A stretch of DNA of 64,000 nt from Selaginella moellendorffii (GCF_000143415.4 NW_003314264.1:4091229-4155228); one strand, 5' to 3'; numbered from the stretch's first letter, positions 12,379 to 23,742 are shown. Program-made: numbers and translations. The notes: generated from the sequence alone by a model not told the origin.

Positions 12379-13385
12379 GTCCTCTGTTTCTTTAATCTTC
12401 TGCGAAGCATTCTTGTTTCTGCATTGGATTCCTTTGCATGTCTATCTGTGAGAACTCTAATGCGTGCATTCAAAGAGACCTCAAGGCTGGATAGCTCTCT
12501 CTTCCAGAGTGAAGTGAAGATATGCTACTCTGCTTTGTTGGTTCTTGTTGTTTGCCTCTTCCTAGTCTTAATGCCAAGGGATGTACCAAGGTGAGAAGCG
12601 CAAGAGAACCAAGCGTGTGCTGCTAGAAGCTATGCAATCACCAGGAGGTTCGTATCTCTTTAATCGATCTCTGAAGAGGACAAATACCTGCAGAGAAGAA
12701 ATGGCAGTAGCAGCACATCTTCTGGATCCACCGGGGAGGAAATCCAGGCAACCAGGTGCAGCACAGCAAAGTTTCTAGTAGCGTTTCTTCACATGACTTC
12801 CATTCTGGTCCAGCAAACATCGGCTCTCCTGTGGCTGGACTCGTTGGAAGTTTCGGCTCTAAGCGACATCCGGAGCAGCCTCCACGATCTCCCCGGCTCG
12901 AACTTCCTGGCGAGCTGGGATTTCTCGCACGACCCCCTGCAGCAGCTTAAACGGGGTGGTGTGAGGCGTCAACCACGTAACCATGCTCAGCCTTGGCAGC
13001 GGGATCCCGGACTAGCAGGAACTCTGAGCCCATCGCTGGGGAAGCTCACGTATGAGGAGCTTGGCTCTCGTCTCGGGCCAGTTTTGCATCCCAGACAGCA
13101 TCGCCGGCCTCAAGGACCTCCAGTTCATCGGCCTCACCAGTAATTGTCTCTCTGACTCGCTGGCATGGTCCTTCTCCGAGTTGTGCAGCATCCAAAGCAT
13201 GGACTTGAGCTTTGACAGGGAGTCCACCGGAGGTGAAGCTCCCGAATCTCAACACGCTGACGCTCTCGCACAACTCCATGTCAGGTGCGCTGCCACTCTT
13301 CTCGGCCCTGCTCATCCACCTCGACCATCTAACGCTGGCCACAGGGACGATGCAGGCGTTTCTCGACCTGAGCTTCAACTAATTA
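12379..13385 (+). pseudogene. Decayed duplicate of the LRR gene
   Basis: Near-identical to about 7525-8690, including the upstream non-coding part and the segments MTSILVQQTSALLWLDSLEV, IRSSLHDLPGSNFLAS and LAGTLSPSLGKLTY. Several small deletions shift the frame, the first just after the SHDP codons near 12940. Most LRRs and the whole C-terminal third are missing, and similarity stops near 13385 after a DLSFN-like segment. The high identity points to a fairly recent segmental duplication followed by loss of constraint. Confidence 0.85.
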
Positions 13386-14229
13386 TTAAAGTTTGCGTTA
13401 CTTATAGAAAATAAGAATACTAATCAGAGATAGGGTTTCACGGTTATCTACGCTCTGGGCGCACAGGAAGAGATCGAGGGAAGAAATCTCTAGAAATAAT
13501 AGTGGTTGTGGAGAGATCCATGCTCAAGCTTTAATCAACATGGGTGCTGGAATGGGGCTGTTCAACAGTCCAAAGCAGAAGTTCGTAACTTGAGGCCGGT
13601 AGCATCCATTGCAGCCACAACGTTCTTCAAGTTGTTTTTGCATAACACATACATCCTGTCTAGCTGCTATTTTGATCTGCACATTGATCCATCCTTGCAG
13701 TTTTGTTATTTTGAGGTGGAAAGAAAGGATGATGCACTTCTAGGCGTGTATTTAAATTTGAAGCTCCTCTCCAATCTTGCAAATTTTTGCCATGATTTTG
13801 TCCTCGGCCATGAGTAGCTTTAGGTGTGTTTTGTCAATGCAGGGAGTGCAAAAGCTTTAGGTGTTGAGCATCTCAGCAATCTTGGATGCCATCTACTGCC
13901 TTTTTGGAAAAAAATGTCCAGCGCTGGAAAATTCTCCCACTAAAAAAGTGAGATTTTTCTGACAAAGTGTATATTAGATACTTAAATTATTTGATGCTCC
14001 TATGACCGGAGAAGGAGACCAAATGCCATTGTTCATATTTGCAAATTATCTCTGGTTAGAACATTTTAACTTTGTGGTGGTTAAAACCATTTTACCCGGA
14101 CAAAACTATCCCAATCTTCCAAGTCCAAAGATAACTGGGAGAGTCTTACACCCGTGTCTCACGTGCCAAGATCGAGAAGAAAAGGTCGCATCGCCTATAA
14201 AAGATATATCCAGCGGTCTTACCGGAAGG
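13386..14229. other. Non-coding; right arm of the inverted repeat
   Basis: No gene recognised. 13490-13800 holds the plus-strand copy of the repeat described at 9411-9715; the remainder is AT-rich and featureless. Confidence 0.4.
13490..13800 (+). repeat. Degenerate inverted repeat, right arm
   Basis: Partner of the minus-oriented copy at 9411-9715, about 4 kb away. The two arms flank the AT-rich spacer and the decayed LRR copy. The plus frame reads through NSPKQKFV-like and FLHNTYIL-like codons with interruptions. Confidence 0.4.
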
Positions 14230-14595
14230 AAGTCGTGTTTCTGAGCTAGTTGACGACGAGGGCCTCTCGCCAGTCCCGGTCTTGGCCTTTGCTCCTCGCA
14301 AAGTCCTCACGGTAGGAATTAACTCCCGATTGGTCCTTCCAGATGCCTCTGAGTTTCTCGTTTGCAGCGTTGGAAGGTCTCTTCTTGTCGAGAGGGAGAT
14401 CAAAAAACTCGCGCGCCAGGTCGATGCTTTGGACGCTGGACGCTGGAACTCCATGGTTTGTAGCCTGAAAATGTGTAAAAATCCTGTCGATAGAATGTAA
14501 GTACTATCGGTCACCGCCTTGATTGTCTCACAGCGTTCGCCACTAAAATCAATCACTGGAATTGCCGGGTCAAGTTTGGCTTGCGACGCTGCCAT
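14230..14595 (-). pseudogene. Truncated 2-oxoglutarate/Fe(II) dioxygenase fragment
   Basis: The minus strand starts with MAASQAKLDPAIPVIDFSGE, the usual N-terminus of this family. After a poor splice it continues ATNHGVPASSVQSIDLAREF and FDLPLDKKRP, then NSYREDFARSKGQDRDWREA, and meets a stop at VVN. The segment that normally encodes a CxxWGFFQ-type block is missing, and nothing of the catalytic HxD...H core follows. It lies 200 bp beyond the 3' end of the intact paralogous gene, so it is best read as the remnant of a tandem duplicate. Confidence 0.7.
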
Positions 14596-14800
14596 AACTC
14601 GAGTAATTCACGCCTGCGACGTTGTAGATGTTTGAGAGGAGAAACAATGTCTTATATAGAAGTCTGTCCACAACTCAAAACGCCCAGAAAACTGAAGCCT
14701 CAAACAATGCCATGCAGAGCAAACAAAGTCTTTAGTCTTCCTACGCAAACTTCCAACTTCTTAAAAGACAGATTATTATATGTTCATGGCATTGTTCTTC

Positions 14801-16018
14801 TCAAACTTTAGCACGGTCGAGCTTAACATAGTCCAAGCTCCTTTTGCCATCAAGCCCGTTGGCGTAGAACTGGGTCAAATAGTCTTTGGTGGCGCATTCC
14901 CTGTAGAGAGGAGGATTTTCTTCGCTTACCATCTCTGGCAGGGGGCCGACCACTGTGTCCATTCCAGGCCCAAAAAACGCAACCACGGACAATCTCGACT
15001 TCTCAGGGTGTGCTCGAACTCGGTGCTCGGCGCTCTTGTATTTTGCATTCGTCATTATCTGGAAACTTAGATCCTCAGCAATGGTATTGGGAAAAAAAGA
15101 AGGAAATTTACCTGTAACTGATCAGCAATGTTGACGACGAAGGCATATTTCACTGGCTTTACCGCAAACCATCGACCATCTTTGCAAACTTCCAGTCCCC
15201 CAACATCGTCTTGGATGAGGATGCTGATAGCACGGGGGTCCGAGTGAGCCGACACGCCCTTGACGAGCTCCGGTGTGTGGTATGGAAGGTAGTAGTTCAT
15301 GATGCATATGATCTTCTCGCCCATTACCTTAAGATCGTAACTATTCTCCAAGCCAAGGCCCTTGGAAATATTATCGAGCAAGCAGTGTCCAAAGGCTGAG
15401 ACCTGGTCATGGTACTCTTTCATCACTTCCCTGTTGCATCAATTTTGATTCAAGGACTTTTACGCAAGAAAAAACTTTACCTGAAGTAACTCGGTGACTC
15501 TGGCCAAATGTCCTCCTGTTGAGCAAGACTATAGTCCAGCCTGAGGAAATACTTTAAGTCGATTGGTTTCGCGTCTTTCCTGTTGTTAAATCCAGAGCCA
15601 TATCTATTGAAATGCCATGAGATTCTTGTTAGTTTTTATCTTTTATCTTTCTCTACCTGTATGCTTCAGATGGATCGTCACTGAGTTTATTCCCCAATGA
15701 ATTATAGGCTTCATTCTCCTCTGATGTCTGATTGAAAATTTCTTTGGCTAGTTTGAGGACATTTTTCATACTAGCAATTGGAACACCATGATTTATTGCC
15801 TAGACAAGAGGGACAATTGCAAGAGATAAAATGAAGAATCTTTTCCCTACCTGGAAAAAACCCCATTCTTGGCAAGCCCAAGCTATAGCATCTACTATAT
15901 ACTTGGGATCACCAGAGAAATCAATTATTGGAACTTGAGAATCATCAAGAACTTCTGCCTCTTGAAACCTATCTTTCAGATCTTGGAGATAATTCTCTTC
16001 TGGTGCAACTCTAGCCAT
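14801..16018 (-). CDS. 2-oxoglutarate/Fe(II)-dependent dioxygenase (DOXC class)
   Basis: Five exons (16018-15851, 15799-15657, 15603-15481, 15430-15112, 15058-14801) give a continuous 336-residue protein. N-terminal DIOX_N landmarks are VPIIDFSGD, ACQEWGFFQ and AINHGVP. In the catalytic core the iron ligands are in AHSDP (His and Asp) and in SAEHRV (distal His), with RLS as the 2-oxoglutarate-binding RxS. These soluble enzymes hydroxylate or desaturate small molecules such as flavonoids, gibberellins and specialised metabolites. The substrate cannot be inferred from sequence alone. The start at 16018 is the first in-frame ATG; an upstream TTG extension was not used. A broken relative lies downstream. 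Confidence 0.9.
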
Positions 16019-16211
16019 ATCCAAAGTGAAATAATCTGTGTGCAAGTGTGGATAACGGCTATGGGAGTGTCAGCAAGGAAGATAGGCAATAATTGTTACA
16101 ATATTAGGGATTAAGTTATTTCAGTTTATGTATAAGATAAAAGTATGCAATTATGAAATTGAGTTCAGTTATAATCATATATTAAATATGATAAAAAATG
16201 AATCTAATTCA

Positions 16212-16386
16212 TACGAGTGCTTGGAATATAGAAAGGGAATATAGAAATGTGCATATCAATTAGCCCAAAAATCCTAATTTATATACAAGAGTGAGTGGTC
16301 CAGATTGAAACCAATTCGACAGCTACTAAAATCCCATTACGCTAATATTAGTATATAGCATTGTAGCCATACACTTGGCCCTCACA
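16212..16386 (-). repeat. 3' LTR of the minus-strand gypsy element
   Basis: A direct repeat of 21018-21190; on the minus strand it begins TGTGAGGGCCAAGTGTA. The two LTRs differ by many transitions, indicating an old insertion. Confidence 0.8.
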
Positions 16387-17197
16387 TCATCCCCTCATCT
16401 TGGAATAATGGAAGACTATTAGAGTTCTCTTGTAGATGGGCCAAGATCTAGAGGAACATCAGGAGGAGGCATTGGCAGATTTATAGGTGGTATTAACTAC
16501 TTCTAATCCCTTTGTATGAAATGTTTCAATTGCTACACATGCACAATCTCTAGAGGATTGGCTTGCTAGACGTCATGCCGAACCTCATAAACTTGTGGTC
16601 CCACTTGATGCAACACCCGATATAGTCTTTTCCATTGCATAACCTCTTAGATAAACCACGTACCATAAGATGGGGAAAACAGACAAACACTAAATAATCT
16701 ACTTTGTACTTTGCAGGAGGATAATGATGGGAGTTATAGTGTTGTTGTTGTCCCACTTATACATGGCCTAAGTGTTTGGTAGACTCTGCTCAGACAAATG
16801 GAAGAATGCTCATTAAATACTGATCCCACGACCTAGCATTAGCAACTCGTGGCAATGGCAAAGGTAAACCTAGCTCCGTTAGTAATATTAGATCATAACT
16901 ATATAGGAGTTTATATGGTAAAGCATTAATAGAACTTTGCACCCTTGTGACATATGCATACCGAAGAGATGGCAAATAACCATCCTAATTCGAATGCTGA
17001 AAATTCACATACTTCACAATTATCCCTTTGAATGTCCAAACAAGCTATTTCACCAAACCGTCTAATTGTGGATGATAAGCATTCGTGAAAGTGTGGCGTA
17101 TCCCCAACTGAGATATCAAAACATGAAGTGCCTCAGCCATAAATGCAGGACCATTATCCGAAAGAATCCGCTTTAGACAAGAATGTTGGAACGCCAC

Positions 17198-17443
17198 TCA
17201 ATTGAGAAAGAAGTATCTAATAGCAGTTGCAAAGGCGCTAGCAAGAGCACCAACTTCCACCCAACAAGTTAAGTAGTTAGAAGCAATAATAACATACTTA
17301 TTGCCAGCTGTTGATCGTGGAAAAAGTCCCATAAAATCAAACGCCACCAACTCAAACAAACGGGAAATTGCAATTGACTCTAACAGTCCTTCTGTAGCAC
17401 GAGGGGGAGTATTATGAGCTTGGCACCAAACGCAGCTTCGCAC
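17198..17443 (-). pseudogene. Gypsy integrase fragment
   Basis: Contains the end of the HHCC zinc region (CVWCQAHN) followed by the start of the catalytic core, VAFDFMGLFP, where the first catalytic Asp lies, then NKYVIIASNYLT. The frame breaks shortly after. It is part of the 16212-21190 element. Confidence 0.75.
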
Positions 17444-17726
17444 ATACCGGATAATATCATGTCACATCTCCGGCTAATAAAAAGACCTGTGCAGTTTCTT
17501 GGTTACCCGACGATATCCCATATGCCCACATAGAACAGAAGAATCATGGTAGGCATGAAGAAACTGCAGGAATAAAGACAGAAGGCACCACTAGCCGTAA
17601 ATGATCATCAGGATCTATCCCCACAAAATAAAGAAGGCCGTCTTCAAGGCAATATTAAAAATGTAAATGCCGGAAAGGTAAGTCATCAGCAAGTGATGCA
17701 AGATTCTCAAACCCATTTCGAAGCCT

Positions 17727-18041
17727 TCAAATCCATAGCTCAATCTTTTGAGCCTCACGAAGCTTATCAAGAGAAGGTAGATCTTGCTCTGCGCCTTGTG
17801 GATACTGAACGTCAAGTACAGCAACCACCGACGGCATAGAATCCTCGTTTAGAAAATCCACAGATGCTGGAACAACAAGCTCGTTAAAAACATGAGAATA
17901 GAGTGGAGAGGGAAGAGGAGCTCGAGAAAGGGCATTAACATTAGCCATAGAACTCCCTGGGTGATGAACAACATCAAAATCATATATTTGAAGCTTCAAA
18001 GCCCATTGAGCAGTACGACCAACCAGGTTCTTCTGTTTCAA
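17727..18041 (-). pseudogene. Gypsy RNase H C-terminal fragment
   Basis: WALKLQIYDFDVVHHPGSS followed by NALSRAPLP is the typical RNase H end of gypsy polyproteins, which join to integrase. The frame is open for about 105 codons and then breaks. Confidence 0.75.
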
Positions 18042-18261
18042 TAATGAAGTAACAACAACATGGTCACCTTCAAATAATGTCTGAGAACCATGTAGATATG
18101 CATGAAGTTTCTTGAAACCCTAGACTGCTGCTAAACACTCTTTATCTGTCGTGGAGTAATTCATCTCTGCTGGTTGTAATGTATGGCTTATATACACAAT
18201 AGGATAGCACTGACCAAGCACACTCGAGCTCTCTTGCATCAACACACCTCCAAGACCAATG

Positions 18262-18882
18262 TTAGAAAGCATCCATGCGCAAAATAAAAAGTCGAGTATA
18301 GTTAAAATATGCCAAAATTGGAGGAGTCGTCAATAACTCTTTGAAATCCATGAATGCCCACTCACAATCCGAAAACCAAATGAAAGATGACGTTAATGAC
18401 TTTAGCAATGCTCGTAACGGTGCAGTGCAATTAGAGAGATGATCCACAAAACGACCGAGATACTGCACCTTGCCCAAGAAGTGTTGCATATCATTCACAC
18501 ACTTCGGAGTAGGGAACTTTAGAACAGCCACAATTTTGTCAAGATCAACTTATAAACCTTCACGAGAAATACGGTACCCAAGATAAGTCGTGTCCTTGGA
18601 CCCAAACATGCACTTTGATCGCTTTAGCTTTAAACCAACGTCGCGTAATCGATCTAACACTTTACAAACATCACGAACGTGCTCCTCCCACGTCCCCTCC
18701 GAGTGGATCAAGACATCATCAATGAAGTCAGCAGTCACCTCCAGTATATTACAAAGAACTTTGTCCATCATCCGCTGGAAAGTTGCTGGAGCATTGTTCA
18801 AACCAAACGGCATCACCAAGAACTCGCACAAACCAAATGCTATACGAAAAACAATCTTAGGAATATCTTCTTCGGCCATCAA
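18262..18882 (-). pseudogene. Gypsy reverse transcriptase
   Basis: Two open segments carry FGLCEFLVMPFGLNNAPATF, the catalytic FIDDVLIHS (the F/YxDD box is retained), LGYRISREGL and VQYLGRFVDHLS. A stop near 18550 separates them. The catalytic Asp pair is intact, but the flanking polyprotein is broken. Confidence 0.85.
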
Positions 18883-19679
18883 TACTTGCCAGCACCTAGA
18901 AGTAAGATCTAGTTTGGTGAATTAACGACTTTGCCCCAAACAATCCAAGAGATCAGCAGTGTAAGGAAGAGGGTACACATTGGGGATTGTCACTTCGTTT
19001 AATGGACGATAGTCAATATAGAAACAAATACTCCCATCAAGCTTCGTCATAAGATGAAGTTCACATGCCCAAGGACTTTACGACTTTCTAATAACACCCT
19101 TCTCTAACATCTCCTTAATGTTTGTAGGTAAAATCTTGATCTCCTTGAGTGACCGACAATGAATAGGAACTTTAATTGGACAAGCATCCCTGATTGGAAT
19201 CGGATGATGTGTGGCAGACGATAAGTCAAATTCAAAGAGATTAGAATACTCCTTCATGAGCCGGCTACCACACAAAGATTGTTGGAGGGATTGAATAAGG
19301 GAAGAGCAGAACAAGACGGAAACATAGGAGGAAATAGTGGGGGAATAAAAGTAATGGAAGCAAAAGTAGAAGTAAAAGGACAAAAAAGTATGGAAGTGAG
19401 AGGAATGGATGAAACATAAGAAAGTATGAAACAAGGGGGAGAAGCCTCAATGTCATACTTGGTATGATTGCACTGCAACTAATCTATACCAAGAATGAGG
19501 TCAAAAGCTTAACTTGGCACCACCCGCAATGATTGTAACTCAAGCTCGAAATTGCCCACATGCACAACCAGATCCACCTCATCCCGTGCACATGCATGTG
19601 TATGGCTATTGCTATAAAGAATGAAAATTGGTTCCGCCGCACAATGCAAGTGTAGACAGCAACGTGTGGCAACAGGTCA

Positions 19680-19740
19680 AGCAATAAAAGATAAACTCGA
19701 ACCTATATCAATTAACACGGAGAGAATAATAGGAGGCCTC
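19680..19740 (-). pseudogene. Gypsy aspartic protease remnant
   Basis: The minus strand reads LIDIGSSLSFIA followed by a stop. The expected active-site triad D-T/S-G has become D-I-G, a single C-to-T change, which would inactivate it. Confidence 0.6.
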
Positions 19741-20062
19741 TTGTTATAAAAACAAGCTTGGAAAGTAAACATAGAATAAACTAGTGCCGAGTGAACCCCT
19801 TGATGATACTCTCAAAAGAAAGATGAAGGGGTCACTGACTTATTCGTGCAAGGTCCATCCATTACTCACGTGACTCCTCATTTCCTGGATGCATCTCGGT
19901 GTCCAAACCTTCCACTGTAGCAGCACCAATAGGACGTTGCTGACGCCAAGGTCTCCACCCAGGAAATAGAGGTTGCCAATTTAGAAAATGCCGACAACAC
20001 CGATAAATATGATCAACTTCATCACACGCCCAGTAGTGAACATCACGGCCACAACCACATCC

Positions 20063-20353
20063 TCACCCTTGTCCTTGGACTCGAGCAATAGCAGCATCAA
20101 TCTCCATTGGAACAGGACTATCACCCATAGGAAGTGGAGCTAAAGGATGTGCAACGATAAATGGAAGAGGTGACGTCTCATAACGTTGTGCCAAGCGAAG
20201 AGCATCGTCAAAGGTGGCGGGAGCAAGTGTATGCACAAGTCCAACAAGATTTTGACGAAGTGTTGGCCACAACATTTTTAGCTTGAACCGCTCTGACATA
20301 TTTGGCTCCACACGAAACAAAAGACTTCGAAAACAAATGCCAAATTGCATCAC
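20063..20353 (-). pseudogene. Gypsy gag fragment
   Basis: Reads FRSLLFRVEPNMSERFKLKM, then FDDALRLAQRYET, typical of the gag region of plant gypsy elements. A stop immediately upstream of a Cys/His-rich zinc-knuckle remnant ends the frame. Confidence 0.65.
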
Positions 20354-21017
20354 CGATTCAGATGGCCCTTGGCAAAGACGATGCTATTGTTGGAAGGCAT
20401 TATCACAATCGTCGGTATGTCCGAAGGCGCATTTGAAGTCGTTCGGGAGAACACTCCAATCCCCACGAGTGGCTGCGCTCAAACTATTGTACTATTGCAA
20501 TGCCATCCCTTGGAGGCACGTGGGAAACTCATGCAAATGTCAAGCATCGTCCCACAAATAATATGTGGCAATCACCGTGAAGTGATCGAACTAATGGTAC
20601 ACATCATCCCCAGGATTCCCGCAAAAGAACTCTGGCCGAACGTGAGGACTGGCACCAAGAGCAGGATGAGTTGTACCATGTGCCGTGAACGCTGCCATTA
20701 ACTGAGTTTGGTTGTTCAATTGCAAACGCATAGCATCATACCAAGTATTGCTCCAGAGTCAAAAAAGGAGATTGCTGATCTGCCATGAAGATGAACGAAA
20801 AAGAAAGAGCAAAAGAAGAAAAATGACAAAAAGCTAGAAGGAATGGTAGGTCTAAACAATGAAAAAGTTAGATTTAAACCAAAATCCTGAAAAGAAAGAA
20901 CAAAATGAAGGAAATGGAAAAAGCTAAATCTAAACAATGTAAAAGTTAGATATAAACCAAAATCCCAAATCCAAATACTCTTCAAGGACAATCAAAGGTG
21001 CCCCTTACTTCTACTAA

Positions 21018-21190
21018 TGTGAGTGTTTAGAATATGGAAAGGGAATTTAGAAATGTGCATATTAATTAGCCCAAAAACCTTAGTTTATATACAGGAGTGA
21101 GTGGTCTAGATTGAAACCAATCCAAGTTACCAAAATCCTACTACACTAATATTAGTATACGGCATCGTAGCCGTACACTTGGCCCTTACA
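21018..21190 (-). repeat. 5' LTR of the minus-strand gypsy element
   Basis: Partner of 16212-16386. Termini read TGT...ACA on either strand. No canonical tRNA primer-binding site follows it. Confidence 0.8.
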
Positions 21191-21502
21191 ACTACAAATT
21201 ATCTTATGAGTGCAAAGTAATATACCACAAAGATGCATATTTCTATATTTAATGCCCTCATGGCTTTTGATTTTTCTAAATTGAAAACTATTGAAAATAT
21301 ACATGTCAGAATCTAAAACAATATGAAGAGAAATTAACAATAAAAATATTTTTTATTTAATAAATATTGTAAAGTATTATATTTTTTGTTATGTTTCTTT
21401 GAAATATTTAAATTATAGTATATTAATTTTTTTCTTGATTAACAGATATGATAACTAAGCCCCTAAGCTAGTATAAATAGTTGATAATTATTTTTTGAAA
21501 TG
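21191..21502. other. AT-rich spacer between two head-to-head gypsy 5' LTRs
   Basis: 312 bp of very AT-rich DNA with no feature seen apart from its position between oppositely facing LTRs. Confidence 0.5.
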
Positions 21503-21697
21503 TGTGAGGCCTAAGTGTACAGTTACAATGCCATATACTATTATTAGTTTAATAGAATTTTGGTAGCTATTAAATTTGTTTCAATCTGGTTTTGGTAGCC
21601 ATTGAATTGGTTTAAATCCAACCATTTGCTCCTATATATAAGTTAAGGTTTTGAGCTAATTGAATATGCATATTTTTCAATATTCTCTACAGTCACA
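21503..21697 (+). repeat. LTR of the plus-strand gypsy remnant
   Basis: Begins TGTGAGGCCTAAGTGTAC and ends CAGTCACA. It aligns with the minus-strand complement of 21018-21190 and contains one extra block of about 20 bp. Confidence 0.7.
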
Positions 21698-23095
21698 TTA
21701 GTGGAGGTGAAAAATAGCTTTAATTGTCCCTTAATAGTGCTTGGATTTGTGCTTTTGGTTTAAATTTAACTTTTGTAAGCAACTAAATAGACAATTCAAA
21801 AATTTAAATATAGAGGGAAAATGACTCATAAACAAAAGTGCAATCCCTTTTTTATGGGTCTTGGGATATTTACAATTAAGAGTAGTGTTATATATAGGTA
21901 CCTACAAAAAATTCAAGTCCTCCCATATTATATATGCCTCTTTTAGGTAATTGGGGCTTGAGATTTGTCCAGGTCAACTTGGTAATGTCCTAGGCCTTGA
22001 TTCCGAGTCTGGGATCATTCGAGTCAACTATGGAGAAACCTTGGTAGTACACAAAAAAAAACAAAAAAACTTAAGGTGAATTAGGGCAAATTAAAGGCCA
22101 TTAAAAATCACCACATATAATGACTTTAGAGTATCAATTGGTGCAGTTGCTTGATGTTATGTTATTGTAATTGAACAATTAAACTCAATTGATAGTGGCA
22201 TTTATAATACATGGTGCAACTCCTCCTACTAATTCTCATGTCCAACAAATGTTCTTCTATAGGAATCCTTTCCATTGATTTGATCAATTTACAGTGATTA
22301 CCACCTATCATTCTTGGGATAATACCTAATGTCTTGCTCAACTTTCCCACTTGTTTTCAAAGGATAGTGTTACAGTAGTACAATAATTTGAGCGTAACCA
22401 CTCGTGCGGATTAAAACATTCTCTTAGATATCTTCAAGCGTATATTTAGCATACTATAATTGTGATGATGCCTTTTAGCAATTGTATCATCTTGAATCAA
22501 TGATGCAATTTGGCATTCACTTTTAGATTCTTTTGCTTCATTTGGAGGCTAAATATGTCAAAAAAAATTAAGTTGGGAATATTGTAGTTAACGTTTCATT
22601 AATATCTTATGGAACTTGTGCATGAACTTGCTTAAGGTGTTTTTGACACCATTCTTCAATTAAAACAATATTATGAGACATCACCTCTCCCACTTATCGT
22701 TGCATAGACTTTCTATAGGAGATAATTTTGTTTTGATGAAGGTTGACTTTGTTATTGCCCAAGTTCAAAAAAAAAGGTGAGGATGTGGTTGTGGCCATAA
22801 TGTTCACTATTAAGTGTGTGATAAGGTTAGCCATATATATTAGCGTTGTCAATATTTTCTGAATTGACATCCTTTATTTTCTTGGTGTTAATAATGTTAT
22901 GTTGGTGTTGTTACAATGGAAGGTTTTAACACAGAGATTCTTTTGGGAAATAAAGAATCATGCAATTAGTGGGGGGTTCTTACACAAATAAGTTAGTGAC
23001 CTTTTTATCCTTTTTTGGGGGAGTATTATCAAAGGATTCACTTGGTACAAATTTATTAGTGTTTACTTTCAAGCTTGTTTTTATAACAAAAGGTA
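21503..23095 (+). mobile_element. Truncated, heavily decayed plus-strand relative of the gypsy element
   Basis: Starts with an LTR (21503-21697) of the same family. It then follows the same internal order as the minus-strand element: post-LTR leader (21698-21780), gag (matching blocks at 22160-22440), zinc-knuckle region (22770-22880) and the gag-protease junction (22975-23092, e.g. TTCAAGCTTGTTTTTATAAC). Nothing of RT, RNase H or integrase follows. Differences from the other copy are largely C-to-T and G-to-A, as expected from deamination of methylated cytosines. Confidence 0.75.
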
Positions 23096-23278
23096 GGTTT
23101 ATAAAGTTTATAAAGTTAATGTGATGGGTTTATAAATTCTACATCACTTACTCATTACTTATTGTTATGGCATTTATATTCTCAATATGACTTTGAGCGA
23201 ATAGCCAAAGGTGGACTTGCATGTGTCACAGTCTCCCCCAAAATCAGCATCACAGTAGCCTGTGAGGGTAAGCACTTT

Positions 23279-23566
23279 TCACTGGTAGCACAATCCAAGG
23301 TAAGTAGTACCTCGAAGGTACCTGAAGATGCATTTCACCGCTGCCCAATGTTGAGATCCAGGATTAGCCAGGAATTGGCTAACTTTGCTCACGGCAAAAG
23401 AAATATCTAGGCATGTACAAACAGCTGGATACATGAGACTGCCAACAGCTTGTCTGTAAGGGATGGAGTCCATGGCTCTCTTGTCGTCCTCTGTCTCAGG
23501 AGACATGGCTCGTGAAAGCTGGCAGCCTAGTTCCATTGGTGTCGCCACTGGATTAGAGCTCGTCAT
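23279..23566 (-). pseudogene. Copia RT/RNase H linker segment
   Basis: Reads TSSNPVATPMELG, YRQAVGSLMYPAVCTCLDIS and FLANPGSQHWAAVKCIFRYL, then RGT, the conserved region between copia RT and RNase H. It is separated from the upstream RT by the inverted segment. Confidence 0.85.
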
Positions 23567-23578
23567 AGAAAACCTTCG

Positions 23579-23742
23579 CTCTTTATGTTGATGATACTCT
23601 TGTCATCCATAATCATCGCTTAATGTTTCTCCAGGTTAAGCGAGATCTTTGCAGCCAATTTGAGATGAAAACTCTTGGCTCGGCTTCCTACTTTCTTGGC
23701 ATGGAACTTGTGCGTGATACTATCTATCTTCACCAAGCCAAG
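23579..23742 (+). other. Inverted segment of the copia reverse transcriptase
   Basis: On the plus strand this reads LYVDDTLVI, KRDLCSQFEMKTLGSASYFL and GMELV, ending YLHQAK. That is the catalytic YVDD part of copia RT, but in the orientation opposite to its neighbours. In an intact element it would lie exactly between the flanking minus-strand parts (RVEGES on one side, TSSNPVATP on the other). A local inversion of about 165 bp explains this. Confidence 0.8.

Larger units (their letters stand above)
16212..21190 (-). mobile_element. Ty3/gypsy LTR retrotransposon, decayed
   Basis: Two direct repeats of about 175 bp (16212-16386 and 21018-21190) flank a minus-strand internal region of 4.6 kb. 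In 5'-3' element order: gag (about 20353-20063), a degenerate zinc knuckle near 20000-20060, protease near 19680-19740, reverse transcriptase (18882-18262), RNase H (18041-17727) and integrase (17443-17198). Gene order RT-RH-IN is diagnostic for gypsy. A purine-rich tract (GATGAGGGGATGA on the minus strand) precedes the 3' LTR. Many stops and frameshifts break the polyprotein, so the element is inactive. No target-site duplication is visible. Confidence 0.88.
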
